Program-made: the position numbers and the translations under genes
The notes under the pieces: model-generated
What the model was told of the DNA's origin: nothing
Database searches by the model: none
What the model saw: the letters and a program-made list of their open reading frames with translations, nothing else
Part shown: piece after piece, positions 31,204 through 44,180 of the stretch
Layout: every line of letters begins with the position of its first letter
How positions within the stretch are numbered: position 1 is the stretch's first letter
Assembly: GCA_024516035.1 (NCBI GenBank)
Contig: CM044963.1
Location: 24,584,435 to 24,648,434, forward strand
Reading direction: 5' to 3'
Source: Bactericera cockerelli
Lineage: Eukaryota > Arthropoda > Insecta > Hemiptera > Triozidae
Length of the DNA stretch: 64,000 nucleotides

Positions 31204-32961
31204 TCACAGAAACTGGGATTTTATCTGATCCTGGTCCTTTGTTTTTTTTTTAAGTTGTTTTATTGCAAGAACAAGATCAGGAGCGGAAAAAGTAAAAGGC
31301 TGAAGGTAGGCTGAAGAGGAAAGAGAGACATGAGAAGAGGTAGAGCGAGAAGAAGATATAGTAGAAAAATGGCAACTGTAGTCAGGTTGACCTTCGCTGA
31401 AGACCGATTTGAAATATGAAGCAAACGCATCAGCAATCTCACGCGAGTCCGACGTAACATTACCGTCCACAGTAAAGCAGTTTTGCTGTCTATTAGACTT
31501 CTTTTGGTTCGTGAAATGCCAGAACTCACGAGGGTTAGTTTTAGAGTTTACTGCCAACCTCTTCACGTGGCTGTCGTAATCTATTTTTAGACGGGATTTG
31601 ATCTGAAGGGAAAGACGTTTTATCTCATTGTTACAGGACCTGCCATATGGACTAGAGGCCTTACGCGATATTAACCTTTTTTTCTTAGAGTAAAGTTTTC
31701 TGGCTTCACGTGACCACCAGCTAGGAATTTTCTTCTTCTTCTTAGACAAAATTTTAATTTTAGGTACATGTTTTTCAAACGATTCGTAAAAGGTATTATA
31801 AATATAAAAAAGAGCATTGTTAGGGTCAGTTATTTCAAATAAGGGAGCCCAATCGTGCGTTCGGATTTCGTCATATAGGAGAGGTAGATTAGATTTTCTG
31901 AAATTATACCGCGTGGCAAGATTAGGGAGAGATGTATCTTGACTTGTTAGGAGTGGAGAGGTTTTAGATATTTCAATAAGAATTCCGAGGGAGGGATGAT
32001 ATGGATCCAACTTTGAGACCTCAGTGGTATGTGATACTTGAAAATCAGCAGGGTGGGGTAAATTGCTCAGGACTAGATCCAGAGTTCTATTAAGGTGGTT
32101 TTTTATATTATTATAAGACTTTAAATTATAGAGCGACATCATACGTCCGAGCATTTTAGCTGCTGGATTTCCAAGAGAGAAGTCAAAAAGAGCGCCTGTG
32201 CAATCGGGAATGTTAAAATCCCCTACTAATATGAAATTTTGATTAGTTATAAAGTCACATTTTTCAAGGTCAGAGAAGAAATGGAAATATGTTTCAGGCT
32301 TTACAGGCGGAGTAAAATACACCAAACAGAGGTAAAACACTTTGGCAATCATAACAATTTTCAGTAAAATAAATTCACAGCCCATAATGTTTGTTTTGTA
32401 TTGGTCGAGTCGGACCACGTTCAAGTCAGGACTTGTAGCTATCAGAAGGCCACCGCCGTCCTTTTTGTTAGCTAGTTCAAGATCTCTGTCCTTCCTAAAT
32501 ATATTGTGATGTCCAGGAAAAAGCTCTAAACTGAAGACAGAGTCATTTAGCCAAGTCTCTGTTATCAGGATAATGTCTTGTGTACAAGTAGTAATATTTC
32601 GATAAAAGTCTACTACTTTTGACTTTAGTCCTCTAACATTCTGATAGAAGAGTCGGACAGAGTTTTTAATTTCTTTAGATAGGGAATTTTTTTTACGAGT
32701 AGGTATTTTAACTAAAGTGGATTGACGAGATAGAAATGGTTCATATTCATGATTAGATAAGTAAGATTCATAGGAAGGATTTAGATCGTATGAGTGAATA
32801 AAGTCGTCAGTTTCATGGTTCAGTGGGGTACAGGTAATGTTATTATGATGATGTACATAGGAAAAATATGATGCATTGGCATTATAGTGATATCTTATAT
32901 TGGTAGATATTTTAGGCTCTGTAGAAAGATAAGAGATACTTGATTTTGGTGTACAAGGCAC
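31204..32961 (-). pseudogene. LINE ORF2, endonuclease part
   Basis: This is the apurinic-like endonuclease half of a non-LTR retrotransposon polyprotein, which nicks target DNA for target-primed reverse transcription. Motifs in order: RLFYQNVRGLKSK, ILITETWLND, GGGLLIATSP, FILVGDFNIPD, RTLDLVLSNL and DPYHPSLG. A basic linker (KKKKKIPSWWSREARKLYSKK) leads towards the reverse transcriptase. The first codon used here is GTG and the frame is open further upstream, so the true N-terminus is unknown. At about 31245 a single-base change in an A-run (T-run on the plus strand) shifts the frame. Beyond it, KGPGSDKIPVSVIKD, the start of the RT region, continues in the other frame up to the SINE insertion. 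Translation would therefore terminate early. The family is CR1/Jockey-like by motif style; the exact clade is unsure. Confidence 0.88.
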
Positions 32962-33829
32962 AGTAGGTGCATAACGAAATACATGACATTCAGTTACATT
33001 ATTATCACAGGTAAGATTCTGAGTACATAGAGGGCGGCTTGCCGAGTGGTGTATAGGTAATACATCAATACTGAAGACTAGGTGTAGAAAGGGTGGGAAT
33101 ACTTTAATGGGAAAAAAGACGGGGCGGGGTTACTTATAATTAAGACTAGTTTTTCTATTATATCACATATACTATTTTTACCTTCACGGTTGAAATGAAG
33201 GCCGTGCCGAGTAAACATTGATCGGGACATAAAAATATTTGTGTCAAGAAAGTAAAATCTAAATATTATAGCAAATAATATATTTATACATTAATAATAA
33301 TGCATCAAATATGGGACCTCAAAATGTAGGGATATTTTCCTAAAAGTAGGGATTTTTTTTGCTTCTGGTAGGGATTTTCTCAAAAACCAGTTGGCAACAC
33401 TGCACCAATGTGACAGGCTACATATTGTCTCCGCTGGAAATTTGACTATCAATTGGTATGATGGGAACTGGCAAGCAAGAGGAAAGGTGGTTTTGAGTAC
33501 ATCACTATTTACTGGTTATACATATTTACATATATTATACATGGATTATGTGAATAATTTGTAGTGCCGATTGGAAGATATACAATTACAATGTGAAGAT
33601 GATAAGATACCCCAATTCGCATGTTACAGTCTGTTGACTTGGTTAATCTATGCTTCAGTGGACGCTGTTCAATTTCTACCTATATTTCTACGTTTGTAGA
33701 TCAGTATAGATAGTTGGGAATCATTGATATTATCAGCAAGTACCGATACTTTCATTGATATGTATTTCTATAATAATTGTATTTGATATTGTCAGATAGT
33801 AGAGAATTATAGAGATCTATTTCATTGAC

Positions 33830-34400
33830 AGTGTGGCTAGCAGCGTTAATGGGTAGTATATGATTGCTATGAGAAAGTGACTAAAATGAAGCTGCTGTCT
33901 ATTGATATGAACAGGTAGTAGCAATGAGGTGTATAGAATTTCAGGTGGATGCATTTACAACGGGAAGATGAGCCACTGCATCTAACCACAGTAATATTAC
34001 CAGTCTTGCTGCAGTGAACTTCTGGGATATGATGAGCTTTCACATTGACTGAAATGATGATACTATGGGAAAGTGACAAAATATGAGATCATTTAAAGTT
34101 CTGCAGAATGGATACTTGGTAGCGATGAAAATGTATATCATAGAGTGTATATCATAGAGTCTTGAAAGCAGAAGAATGGATACTTGAAACAGGCTATAGG
34201 TATGAATATACAAGGTATTCATCGGTTCTAATACAGATAAATAGTAAGAAGATGACGTAGTCCAAATGACAGGACAATGCGACATTCTAATTTGTATCGA
34301 GGACTTGAATGTGTCATGCTTTAGTGGACTTTGCTTCAGTAAGGACTTTCACTAACTGAAATAATGATACCTACTTTATCAAGTGACAAAATTGAGAAGT
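33830..34400. repeat. Degenerate long-period repeat
   Basis: Related phrases such as TTCACATTGACTGAAATGATGATAC/TTCACTAACTGAAATAATGATAC and AAGTGAC(A/T)AAA(A/T)T recur near 33864, 34040 and 34350, each about 175-310 bp apart. No gene is visible. Confidence 0.4.
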
Positions 34401-36114
34401 AGGTTGGAAAGGATCAAAATGGAAAACTTGTATTGGTTGGGTGTTGGTAAATGAGAGAATCTCGTTGGAAAAAAACTTATTCAGATACCCATAGTCAATA
34501 GTGTTTTTACGAAACAATAAGATAATCATGAAGATCTAATGAGAAAAGAGTCAAAGAGACAGCTTTTATCAAAGTTTTTTTTTGCATTTGAAATTGATTT
34601 TTAATTTCTGATTACCTCAATATGTATCATCTCTCAAATGAATTATCAGTTCTTCTTAAGAGTCCTAATAAATAAATCGCAAATCATTTTCAACTGCAAA
34701 TCGGCGACTTGGTTGGTAGAACAAAGAGTCCAAATGGCAAACTCCATTGATTCTACAGGCAACCAAGTAGAATCAGGAAGACAGGTCCCGATGATAAATG
34801 AGCGTTTAGGAACAAAAATAACACCATCATCATAAACTGCACTGTCATAAACATTATTCTGAAAACTACTATCACCCCCGACTTCAACTGGCTCAACATT
34901 ACAAACATAAGTAGCAACAACAACAACAACAACAACAACGCGTAGATCGATTTAGATACGGCGGGGCACAACCTTGTACTTGCCGGAGAGATACTATTCC
35001 GGCGGTACCAAAATATCTGGTGTCCGACAAAGCGTGAACACCAGAGGCGAATTTCGGCAGACTAAAAATAACTCAGGCCATTTTGATCTTGAACCATTGT
35101 TACAGGAACGGCAGTGCGTTAGACTTATGTTCAGTTTCACCCGAGTCATTGTATCTCATATTCCACCGAACCTCTGCCATTTTTTAAGACCCATCACAGT
35201 TATTTTTGGCCTTTAATAAGTATTATCATGAGTAATGCTGTTTTTTAACAGTAAGAAGCGACGGTTAACATTTTTTTTTTTTTTTTTTTTTTTTCAAGTT
35301 ATAATATTAAGACTGATTGAATATTTTATCCATTACCAAAAATAAAAATTGGTTGACATGGAATACTTAACCCATAAATATTTTGCCAGTATTTGAATAG
35401 ACAACTTCTTGTTAACCGATTCTAGTAATGAACCAGCTGGTGAATTTATTGAAGCATCTAATAAACTACGAGAACAGGCCTGGTTAATAGACCAATATCC
35501 CGCACTGAAAAAGAAATAGAACGAGACCAAATAATCAGTCTCCATTCAGATCAGGTTACCATTGAACCATTCAGATGACATTGTAAAATGGTAGTCGGAA
35601 TGAATTGAAATCAAGCAAGACCTACTGGAAGATGGTAAAGTAGTGGACATAATGAGATGTGCATTATTCTTCATCACAGGAACCGTTCTGAATGAGTTGA
35701 GAGACGCGAAACAACTTCAAATTGTTGAATTGATGGATGAAGAATGATGGAATTCAAACCGCCCGAAAAGGATAGCATGTAAGCCGTACACCTCGACGGA
35801 TGGTACATGCCTTAAGATTTATAGCTACTTTTCTCAGACGTCTCAATTAGGTACTTCATACGTTAGAATTCGGAAAAGAATCAATCAGCTGACTTTCATT
35901 CGTCTTCATGAATTGTCTTTCTTTCCTTTTTTATTTAATTTATCAAGTGTCGGAGGTAAGTATGCATTTACGAATCTGTATGTGGGCCAGAACTATCAGC
36001 AAATCTCTCATGTAGAGAATTCCTGGATAATGTTCCAAATGTTGTGTTCTTTGGTGTTAACTAAATGACCGTAATACGTACGAGGATGCGAACTAGCACG
36101 ACACCTCTTTTTTT
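34400..36114. other. No gene; (CAA)n and poly(T) tracts
   Basis: (CAA)n lies at about 34916-34938 and poly(T) at 35269-35294. Short frames show no known motif. Confidence 0.4.
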
Positions 36115-36230
36115 CTGATTCCGAAATGAATTAGTAACAAAAACTCCATTGTCCAAATCAAAAAGACACATGATTCCGAAATAAATTAGTACCAGCAACT
36201 GAAACTCCTTTGTTAAAACTAAAAAGACCA
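36115..36230. repeat. Tandem duplication, two ~57-bp units
   Basis: TGATTCCGAAAT(G/A)AATTAGTA, then AACTCC(A/T)TTGT and AAAAAGAC, occur twice in succession. Confidence 0.8.
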
Positions 36231-39039
36231 ATCTCATGGATTGACCAATCTCAGTACAACAGGGCGACTACTTAATCCCACAAAATCTCTCAGACAAGGT
36301 GTGGCACAGACATTAGAATCAAAAGACACAGAAAAACAATAATGAATAAAATCAAACTGATCTGGTTTTTTGTTCACATCCTTTTCGTACACAATTTTAA
36401 GGATCAAAATATATCGGGAGGATTGGCGAAGATTTATGGCGAAGGCAAAGTCGTTAGTTATGCGCAGATCCTCAACACTGATATTGATCTGGCTGGATCG
36501 CTTCAAGACATGTGAATAATAATGGTGATGTGTCTTGCAGGGGAGGAATAAGGAGCGAGAGTCTCCAATACCTCCTCATGAACATTTCCAAAATTAATCT
36601 GACCAAAGAATTTACATAGAAACAATAATTGAATTTTTTTTCTTCTCAGTAAAGCACTTTAACCAGGCTTCCAACCTGTTGTTCGTTCTGAACAATTGTC
36701 TTTACTTGCTTGGAACTCAATTTTCTTCACAAAGTATGAATTGACTCAGGATAGCCAAAGAACAAAATGAAAGTTTCCCTTCCGTCATTGAACAGGGGCC
36801 ACCCGCGTTCAAAGTGAATCGCCACCCACTCAATCTCAATGAATATGGAGAGCGTCAGAGAGTCACTATTTTCACTGTAAGTAAACTTTCCCAACGAAAA
36901 GACATTTATCAGGCCTGACATTACAAAATTTGATAAAAATCTTCCGAGTTAATAAAATACCATAAAATCATGCTTCGCTCGGTCTCGTCACATTTGCATG
37001 CAATAAAACCCAAGGAAATCATGTAAATGCTGCGAATAAATTAAATCAAGAGATAGAATCGGAAGACTGACCCATTCTCATTACGCCCATGTGAGTAACT
37101 TCTGAATGCTGATTTCTTAAAAGTGGGAAAATATCTCTTGAAAAAAATATGAACACTTCACCATTATAATTATGTAAATGTAGGTCTTATAGAACCCCAG
37201 AAAGGTACCTACTACTCATTCTATTACAACTTTTCTCACCCTATAAATACGACTATAATCGGCTAAATTTTGGCCGTCCAGTTTTTAGTGACAAATAATT
37301 TATTTATTTACTTACATTTGCATTAAACACCTCTCTTATCTTTTGCTTTCGTATTAAAACTAATCTATGACGGACCTAACGCATGGCAACAATATACCAT
37401 TCAACAATTCAGAAAATCAGAATCCTGGACAGTTCGTTATGACCATGCAATCCATATTCCTGTGCAATCCTTATTCTTTTAACTGTTTTTACAAGTTCTG
37501 AAAACTGTTGTGTCCAGAGCATCTATTTTTACAACATCTATATCTTGAATGGCTTTAGAGTTCATACTGGTATTTGCAACAGAAATAACATCGACGGTAA
37601 AAAAAAAACTGGTTTAGCCAACAGCAACCGAAGATGTTGCCGCAGCGACTTCTTAATTTGAATTTAATTCACTCAACTTATTGACTACTGTGATTCAACA
37701 TTTTATGATACTCCTGAACTTGCGAGTCAGAAAATAATAATAAAGAACCAATATACAATTCATGATTATCATGCAAAATTACTTATAAGTATAGACATAA
37801 TTATCATTATTTATGATATAAATGAAGATTATACAACAAAGTTTTCATATAAGAAGTAATTTTGTGAACGATTCTTTTTACAATATCCCTTATCGTATTG
37901 TAATATCTTAGGTTTACAACAAAAAAGAAACAAACAACCACTATATCAAGAATGTTATTATAAATTCTGACAACAAGAAACTGGATTGCCATAATGCCAT
38001 CAGTCAAAAGCAAAGTTATATCTCGAGAACCGCTGCGTCTTAATTTGAAACTTATTCAATCGATCTTCAACTTCTTCTATTACCTATCAATTTCTTGGAA
38101 GTCAGCTGAACTTCTCAGCTGTCTTTTCTGCAAGAACCAGAATTTTGACTACATTATTAGGTATTTCAACTGTCACTATCATCACCATTAACAGCGTCTT
38201 CATCGATGGCTTCATCACCATTGCAATCATTGCTATCACTAACATCATTGACGTCACTAGCATCATCCTCAACCAGTTTACTTCCAGAACCTGGACATAT
38301 GTATAAAGTTCACACCATAGATCACTTTGAGACGTGACAAGTTTACCTAGTCTGAGCTTTGTGGTATAAAATTCAAACATGTTTATTCTCCTTCTTTCTG
38401 TTTATTATTTTCCTTCTGCGTAGACCTTTTTCCTTCTGCGTAGACCTTTTTCCTTCTTCATAATATTTCTCTACTTTGTCTTTTTCTTGATCATCTTACT
38501 CAGAGGACTTTGATAGTTCCACCATCGATTTTGCGAGAATTTGAGACCTTGATATACTTCAAATTTAAAAACAAAATTCACTATCCAAATTATTTGACAA
38601 CTTGTTTTTGTCATAAATTATGTATTATACTACCATGTATCGAGATGCAAAAATAAAATAAAATAAGAGAATATCTTTTGGCCTAGTTCAATCCCACAGA
38701 GCAAGTGAATGAGAGATTTCAGATAACAGTATGTACATTGTCATGTATGTAAGAGATATTCAAACATCTCAAAATACTAAGACGAAATACTCATGCCAAA
38801 AATAGAGAGAACAACACACCTCTTGAAAAAAATAACCAACACGGTCAAATTTAAAACGCTCGACTCGTTCCACTCATAAAATAGTCAAACCAAAACGAAT
38901 CGTAATTTATTGTAAACACAGACATACAGCTATCGAAAAACGTTTCCATATGATAATTTTGGCCCATAATTCATCGACACACTTGATATTCAAAATTATT
39001 ATCCTAATGAACAAAAGTATTATCATTAGCATCAGGAAC
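36231..39039. other. No recognisable gene; small local duplication near 38405-38455
   Basis: TTTTTCCTTCTGCGTAGACC is repeated. The rest is AT-rich with frames under about 92 codons lacking motifs. I see no transposon ends. Confidence 0.35.
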
Positions 39040-39480
39040 ATCTTCAGTATCATCTTCATTACTGTTTAACCATTTCTTGAATTGAATCAGTATCTATGTA
39101 AATTAATTTATCGTTATTTTTTGTACAATAACTTTATACTCAATAACCTCAATATCAATAGCATCATCATTATTCATTAATATCCATCATTCCTAATTTC
39201 ATCCTCTGAGTAGAATATTGAATAGTGAAGTAATCATTACTATTTTACCCTTTTCTGAATTGTATCTGTATTAGTACCTGTGTAAATCTTTCTCCTTTGT
39301 ACATTCGCATCATCCTCAATATCAATACCATACTAAATATGTGCATATAAATATCATCATTCCCATGTTCATCCTCTGAATTGAATTTGGAATAATATAC
39401 GAATTTATAATCATTACATTTTCATCGTCATGATTTGAATCATTATCATCATCATCAGAAATTGAATCTGGAATATACAG
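39040..39480. repeat. Degenerate tandem repeat, ~170-bp period
   Basis: CATCATTCC(T/C)A followed by TTCATCCTCTGA and (G/A)AATATTG recurs, with CCTCAATATCAATA phrases between units. About three units. Confidence 0.45.
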
Positions 39481-39755
39481 AATTGAATATTGGACACGCC
39501 ACACAACGTGCCGGTAGAAATGGCATGGGTCCAACACACAGCAGATAGTGTTTATGGCAAAATGTGTGCCTCGTCATTCCCGTCAAGTGGATTCTGGCGG
39601 GGTGTTGGGAAGATAGCTACGGTCACACATGTGTCGCGTATCCAGAGTATTTTAAATAATACTTTAAAAAATCTGTGATTATATTAGCGCTAATAAAAAT
39701 ATTCTGTCCATATTTGGCGGTGTATTAAAAATAATAATTAAATAATGCTTCTAAT

Positions 39756-40281
39756 TGAACATTTAAATATGCTTTGTTTTTCGAAATGAAAGTTAGACTA
39801 AAGTAGCTCAAGAAAGAGGGAATAGTTGTTCTCTGGGGGTTAATGGGCCATTAACGCGGCCGCACAGCCTGGTTGAAACCGTCAGTAAGGTAGTCCTAAG
39901 TTATACTGCCTAAAGTTTTTTTTATTCTAAAAGTTGTTACGGTACCGTTATTGTGGTTTGTTTTATTAGGGTTTAATAAGTAAAACCTTAATAAAATTAC
40001 GAGAGTGATATTGCAATATGATGGTTGGTTGGAGATATGATGCGTATAAGCATAGTTCTCGTAATATCGATGCTACCCACTAAAATTGTAACATAATAAC
40101 TAAAATATCTAGCTCTGTATTCTACATGCTTCTTATGGAACATTTAAATGAGCCTTGTTTTTCGAAATGAAAGTTAGACTAAAGTAGCTCAAGAAAGAGG
40201 GAATAGTTGTTCTCTGGGGGTTAATGGACCATTAACGCGGCCGCACAGCCTGGTTGAAACCGTCAGTAAGGTAGTCCTAAG
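39756..40281. repeat. Two ~145-bp direct repeats with unique spacer
   Basis: Copies at about 39756-39901 and 40136-40281 are almost identical, sharing AAGAAAGAGGGAATAGTTGT, CATTAACGCGGCCGCACAGC and GTCAGTAAGGTAGTCCTAAG. The spacer is about 235 bp. Similarity resumes downstream (CCGTTATTGTGGT), where the second copy carries a 5S-SINE tail fragment. There are no coding frames, and LTR-like TG...CA ends are lacking. Confidence 0.85.
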
Positions 40282-40299
40282 GGTTTGTCCTAATATTAG

Positions 40300-40352
40300 G
40301 GTTAAACGTCGTTTTTCAAATGCATGGTCAATTGGTCATATACGACGGGCCG
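40300..40352 (-). mobile_element. 5S-SINE (family B) tail fragment
   Basis: GGGTTAAACGTCG(T)TTTTCAAATGC and a diverged GGTCATATACGACGGG correspond to the family's 3' end in reverse complement. Confidence 0.65.
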
Positions 40353-41039
40353 TTATTGTGGTCATAGTACCTCTGAAATGAGAAACTTCTTGATTGCCTA
40401 TTGGAAAATCCGACTTGATTTCTTAGTCTGATCACAGGTATGCATGTTCAGTATCACTCAATCAGTCAGTGGGCGAATTTCACGCTATTAAGAAAAATGT
40501 ATAGATTCAACAATTAACCACTTTGGAAATCGTCTTGCGGTGGCCGATTATGATTCTGTCTGAAACTAATGATAGATGAACGTCACGAGTATGTAGGAGT
40601 CATGAAGTAGTCTCTGTCCAGTTTTATAATCCGTGAAACTTCAGTGGGCCAACCAGAATCTGAATCCTACCAAGTTCAAATTATGACAAATCCTTGACTC
40701 TGCCGATAGGTCTTAGAGTGGGAGAATGAATTTCAAGTATGCTGAACAGCCAATGGTCTTGGGATGAGCCACAACGATAATGTGACCTTTCTTCACTAAC
40801 TTTTTCCAATATTAATTGAGGTAGACATCGAAGGAAGTTTTTAGACTAAAATAATTAATTATTGTATATGCCTGTGGATGGATCCGATCTTTCCATTTGA
40901 ACTTTCACCTTTATCAGGCTAGCGGGTGGCGTGGAGGTCTCTTGCCAAATGAAATATACCGACTTGAAAATCTTGAAATTATTATTTGAAAATGCGACGA
41001 CAGCCAAATCAATAAATTACTATTATCCTATAAAATAAA

Positions 41040-41125
41040 TAAGACCTGTTTGACTGCTGGAGTAAAGGGACTTTTCAGCCTTACCTCGGTAGTATAAACA
41101 AGGCATATTCTATTCTATTCTACAA
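41040..41125 (+). mobile_element. SINE family F tail fragment
   Basis: ACTGCTGGAGTAAAGGGAC, CGGTAGTATAAACAAGGC and the (ATTCT)n tail parallel the 3' part of 7893-8100. Confidence 0.55.
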
Positions 41126-42744
41126 TGACGAAAGACATCAAGCAACAGAAACCAAACTAACATCCCAAAGTAGAAAAGGTATAGATGGATGATTATTGAC
41201 AGCTGCTTGAAGAGCCGGATGTCATAATTGTAGCCTGAATCAAAATTCCTTCACAGGCCTAGGAGTCCTTCATGAACTCTATCATAACATACAAAATACC
41301 TGCCAGAGAGATACCTATCATTCAGAATGGTTGGTTTTAGACTCGTATCTTTCTTTATGCCTATTTTTATTTAGAATGCTCGGTTTTAGATATCCAGGAT
41401 TATACCAGAAGAAGAGTTCAGAATTGAGAACGCCTCGTTTAACTCTCGTGAATGTTTGATCAGCTTTCAAGATTAGCGTCTTGTGAAACACCTCTCACTC
41501 AGAGTAGCTCACTTTGAACTTTGGATTTGGATGCAATAGAGGTTTACACATTTGGGCTGTAAAGATACACAGATAGATGATTCTGTAGATTTCGATTGAT
41601 TACTAGTTTTATTTGAATATTCGGTAATCCATTAGTGAATAGTTTTATAGTTGAAAGTATAGTTTCAAAAGCGTTATTGTTACTTCATTTTTGTGTGAAG
41701 AATATGTATAAGCGTCCATACCATTGTCATGGTAAATATTATCCAAACCATTTTCATAGTGTGGTGGATTGGTGGTATCATGTGTTTGATCAATGCGCGA
41801 TGGTAACCAGAGCGAGGAGAAATCCCTTCGAATTTCCAACACAGAGTGAAGTACTCTCAGAAAATTGGTTCTCAGCTAAAATGCATGATGTACAATTTAA
41901 GCAATTGGTGCATTGCATTCAAATAAGTGCAATGACTTTCAGAAAACTATAATTATGTATCTATCAATTGTATATGTGACTGCATCGATCAAGCTCTTGC
42001 TCTGAGAAGAGAAATTATCGATCAATTACCGGTTTTTAGGGCATCGTAAATGACAATGTATCTGATAAGTTTACACTCCCACACTGAAACTAGACAGCTA
42101 GATACACTAAGAATCAAACAGACTAAAAGTATCAAGCTGTTTAAGTCACTCAGACCTAACCTGTGTTTCCAAGACGTGTTGAGTTAAAAGGAAGTTTTTG
42201 GGTCACCGGTCAATTTATTTTTGGGTGACAAAATAACAATCTCAGGAGATAAACTAGTTAGTAATGAACATACATAGCTTAGTGATAAAACCATGACATT
42301 TGGAACCAAGGTGCCTCTTGCAATGTATAGGTATCCCTAAGTTAGGAAAATATCCCAGTTTCAATTCTACAGCAATGTCTGTCTTGCTGAACCTGAGATC
42401 ACTTCTTCCTAAATAATATTGAACCGCCTAATATTCTTTGATGTCTCCGTTCTTAAAGTTGAGCGAGAATAAGATCAAATTCTCAGATCCTCAACTCGAA
42501 ACAGGAATGTCCTCGTTAGGCCTACAAATAGGATCTAAACATTCTAAATTTGGATTACGACTTTGTGTCATATTTGATTAGAATCTGGTGTAATTTTATA
42601 ACTCTTTTGGATTTGTGAAAACTTTAGGCTGAAAAAATTCTTCGAAATTCTGTTCACGTTTTCGCAATATCAACTGAAGCTAATAAACTTTATTTTTGCT
42701 ATAGTAATATTACTATTCTGTTTTTTTTATGGATGAATGTTTTG
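41126..42744. other. No recognisable feature
   Basis: The longest plus-strand frame (41635-41952, 105 codons) has no recognisable domain, an AT-biased composition like its flanks, and no codon or splice evidence. Confidence 0.35.
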
Positions 42745-42925
42745 CAGCCTCTGTTTCTATTTATACTGATAGAGAGGTTAGTTGATGGCATGCATATTCA
42801 GAACTATTACCTGCTGATGAAAGCAAAAAAAAACTCGAAACAGCTGTCCATGTATGTTCTGATATTGATTTAAATTGTTCATCTAATACAACTTCTCACT
42901 TTTCTGTTTACACTGAGGCACTTTT
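42745..42925 (+). repeat. Dispersed repeat I, copy 2
   Basis: It matches 21165-21360 over most of its length. Confidence 0.75.
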
Positions 42926-42980
42926 CTTTAATGTGGGTTTAACGTCGCTTTCAATTGCATGGTCATATCACGACGGGAAT
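42926..42980 (-). mobile_element. 5S-SINE (family B) tail fragment
   Basis: TGGGTTTAACGTCGCTTTCA and GCATGGTCATATCACGACGG match the family's 3' end. The head is missing. Confidence 0.8.
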
Positions 42981-43607
42981 ACTGAGCCACTTTAATTTGG
43001 TAAGCATGACAGATACTACAATACAGATACTTGCAGGAGTAGTATGCGTTTGCCTTCCTATGATAGGCGAGAAGGAATCTTTACAAGTGAGAGTATGCTA
43101 AGGTAATCTAATTCACTTGAAAAAGAAATACAAAAATTTACGCATGGAATCTAAAATAACACATAAAAAAATGTAGCTATAGATAAAACTGTACGAGTAA
43201 TCAAATTATGGGTTCGGACTTCGGAATCTTGTTCAAGAAAAAGTAAAGTAACATGACACCATGTTCAGTTGTAGTGTGAAGTTGTGTTAATATGTCTGTA
43301 GTTGTTGTGTGATGTTGGTTTATGAGTTGGCACCATGGACCAGCTTTGGGAGATTAGTGTATTTTTTCTGGTTCTGGATTAAAATATTGGTACTGAATGA
43401 AATCTATAGGTATTACAATTAGTTGCAATAAATGTATGTAGGTTACAATCAAGTTCTTGTAACAAAAACAGTACACCATTTGCGCAAAAACTATAAGGCA
43501 TGAAATAATATTGCAAATTCTCCAAACCATTGCACTGGAAGTACCATACTTCCTTTTACATAATACATACTGCACAATTATTGATTTGTGAAATAATAAA
43601 ATAAAAA

Positions 43608-43790
43608 CAAGGGTTGGGTGGAAGAGATTGCCACATGCAATAACCCCGCCTTTTAGGTAGGACATTAGTGTTATTTTCTTTTTTACTTATTTATTTTATC
43701 ATTTGTTTGTTTTTTCTTAATTTTATTCTGATAACATTGTACTTTGTCCTCCTAATAAAGCATACTATAATAATAATAATACTCTTGTAT
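43608..43790 (+). mobile_element. LINE 3' UTR, family K
   Basis: GGGTTGGGTGGAAGAGATTG, CAATAACCCCGCCTTTTAG and TAGGACAT lead into a T-rich 3' UTR and a final (AAT)n tail. It matches the reverse complement of 61372-61580. Confidence 0.7.
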
Positions 43791-44118
43791 GAGATAAATA
43801 TGTGATTTTTACGTTAAAAGTTCGAAAGAAATAGGCCTGTTCTCTTGATTGGCGGTCTTACAATATGTGCTCTTGCGAAATCACAAACTGAAAAAGGGTA
43901 GAAACCTTGCAAAATAACCCTTCCGGCCATCTAGATAACAACCCTAGAGTAATAACAATGTTCAAGTCAATCAACCCTCCGTCTCTTGCAGAACTTTCCC
44001 TCTTTTTAAACTTTTTACAGCCAATGGTACATGATTTGTTACTACTGTTGACTGTTGTATTACTTCCGACAAATTTCTAATATTAGAAATCGGAAGTATT
44101 GTGTTAGTATTTTTTTTT

Positions 44119-44121
44119 CTC

Positions 44122-44171
<50 letters not shown>
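44119..44171. repeat. (CT)n microsatellite
   Basis: About 24 CT units, immediately left of a MITE. Confidence 0.97.
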
Positions 44172-44173
<2 letters not shown>

Positions 44174-44180
44174 CTATAGC

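Larger units (their letters stand above)
29240..33240 (-). mobile_element. CR1/Jockey-like LINE inside the hAT element
   Basis: Minus-strand endonuclease and reverse transcriptase, ending in a (TTAAA)n-like tail at about 29240-29275. The right (5') limit is uncertain. I found no ORF1 (gag-like) frame, so the copy is probably 5'-truncated. It is disrupted by a frameshift in an A-run near 31245 and by a 5S SINE. Confidence 0.8.
28899..33402. mobile_element. hAT-type DNA element carrying a LINE and a SINE
   Basis: Ends CAGTGTTGCCAAC and GTTGGCAACACTG are perfect 13-bp inverted repeats, flanked by the exact 8-bp direct repeat CACCAATG (28891-28898 and 33403-33410), the target-duplication length of hAT elements. 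Both subterminal regions carry repeated GTAGGGAT (about five at the left, three at the right), as expected of transposase-binding subterminal motifs. No transposase is encoded. Most of the 4504 bp is a later LINE insertion, so the original element was probably about 0.5 kb. Confidence 0.88.

Noticed and set aside
39756..40281. LTR retrotransposon with 145-bp LTRs
   Set aside because: There are no TG...CA ends, primer site, target duplication or coding content in the 235-bp spacer.
41635..41952. 105-codon plus-strand frame as a gene
   Set aside because: No recognisable domain, AT-biased composition like its surroundings, and no splice or repeat support.
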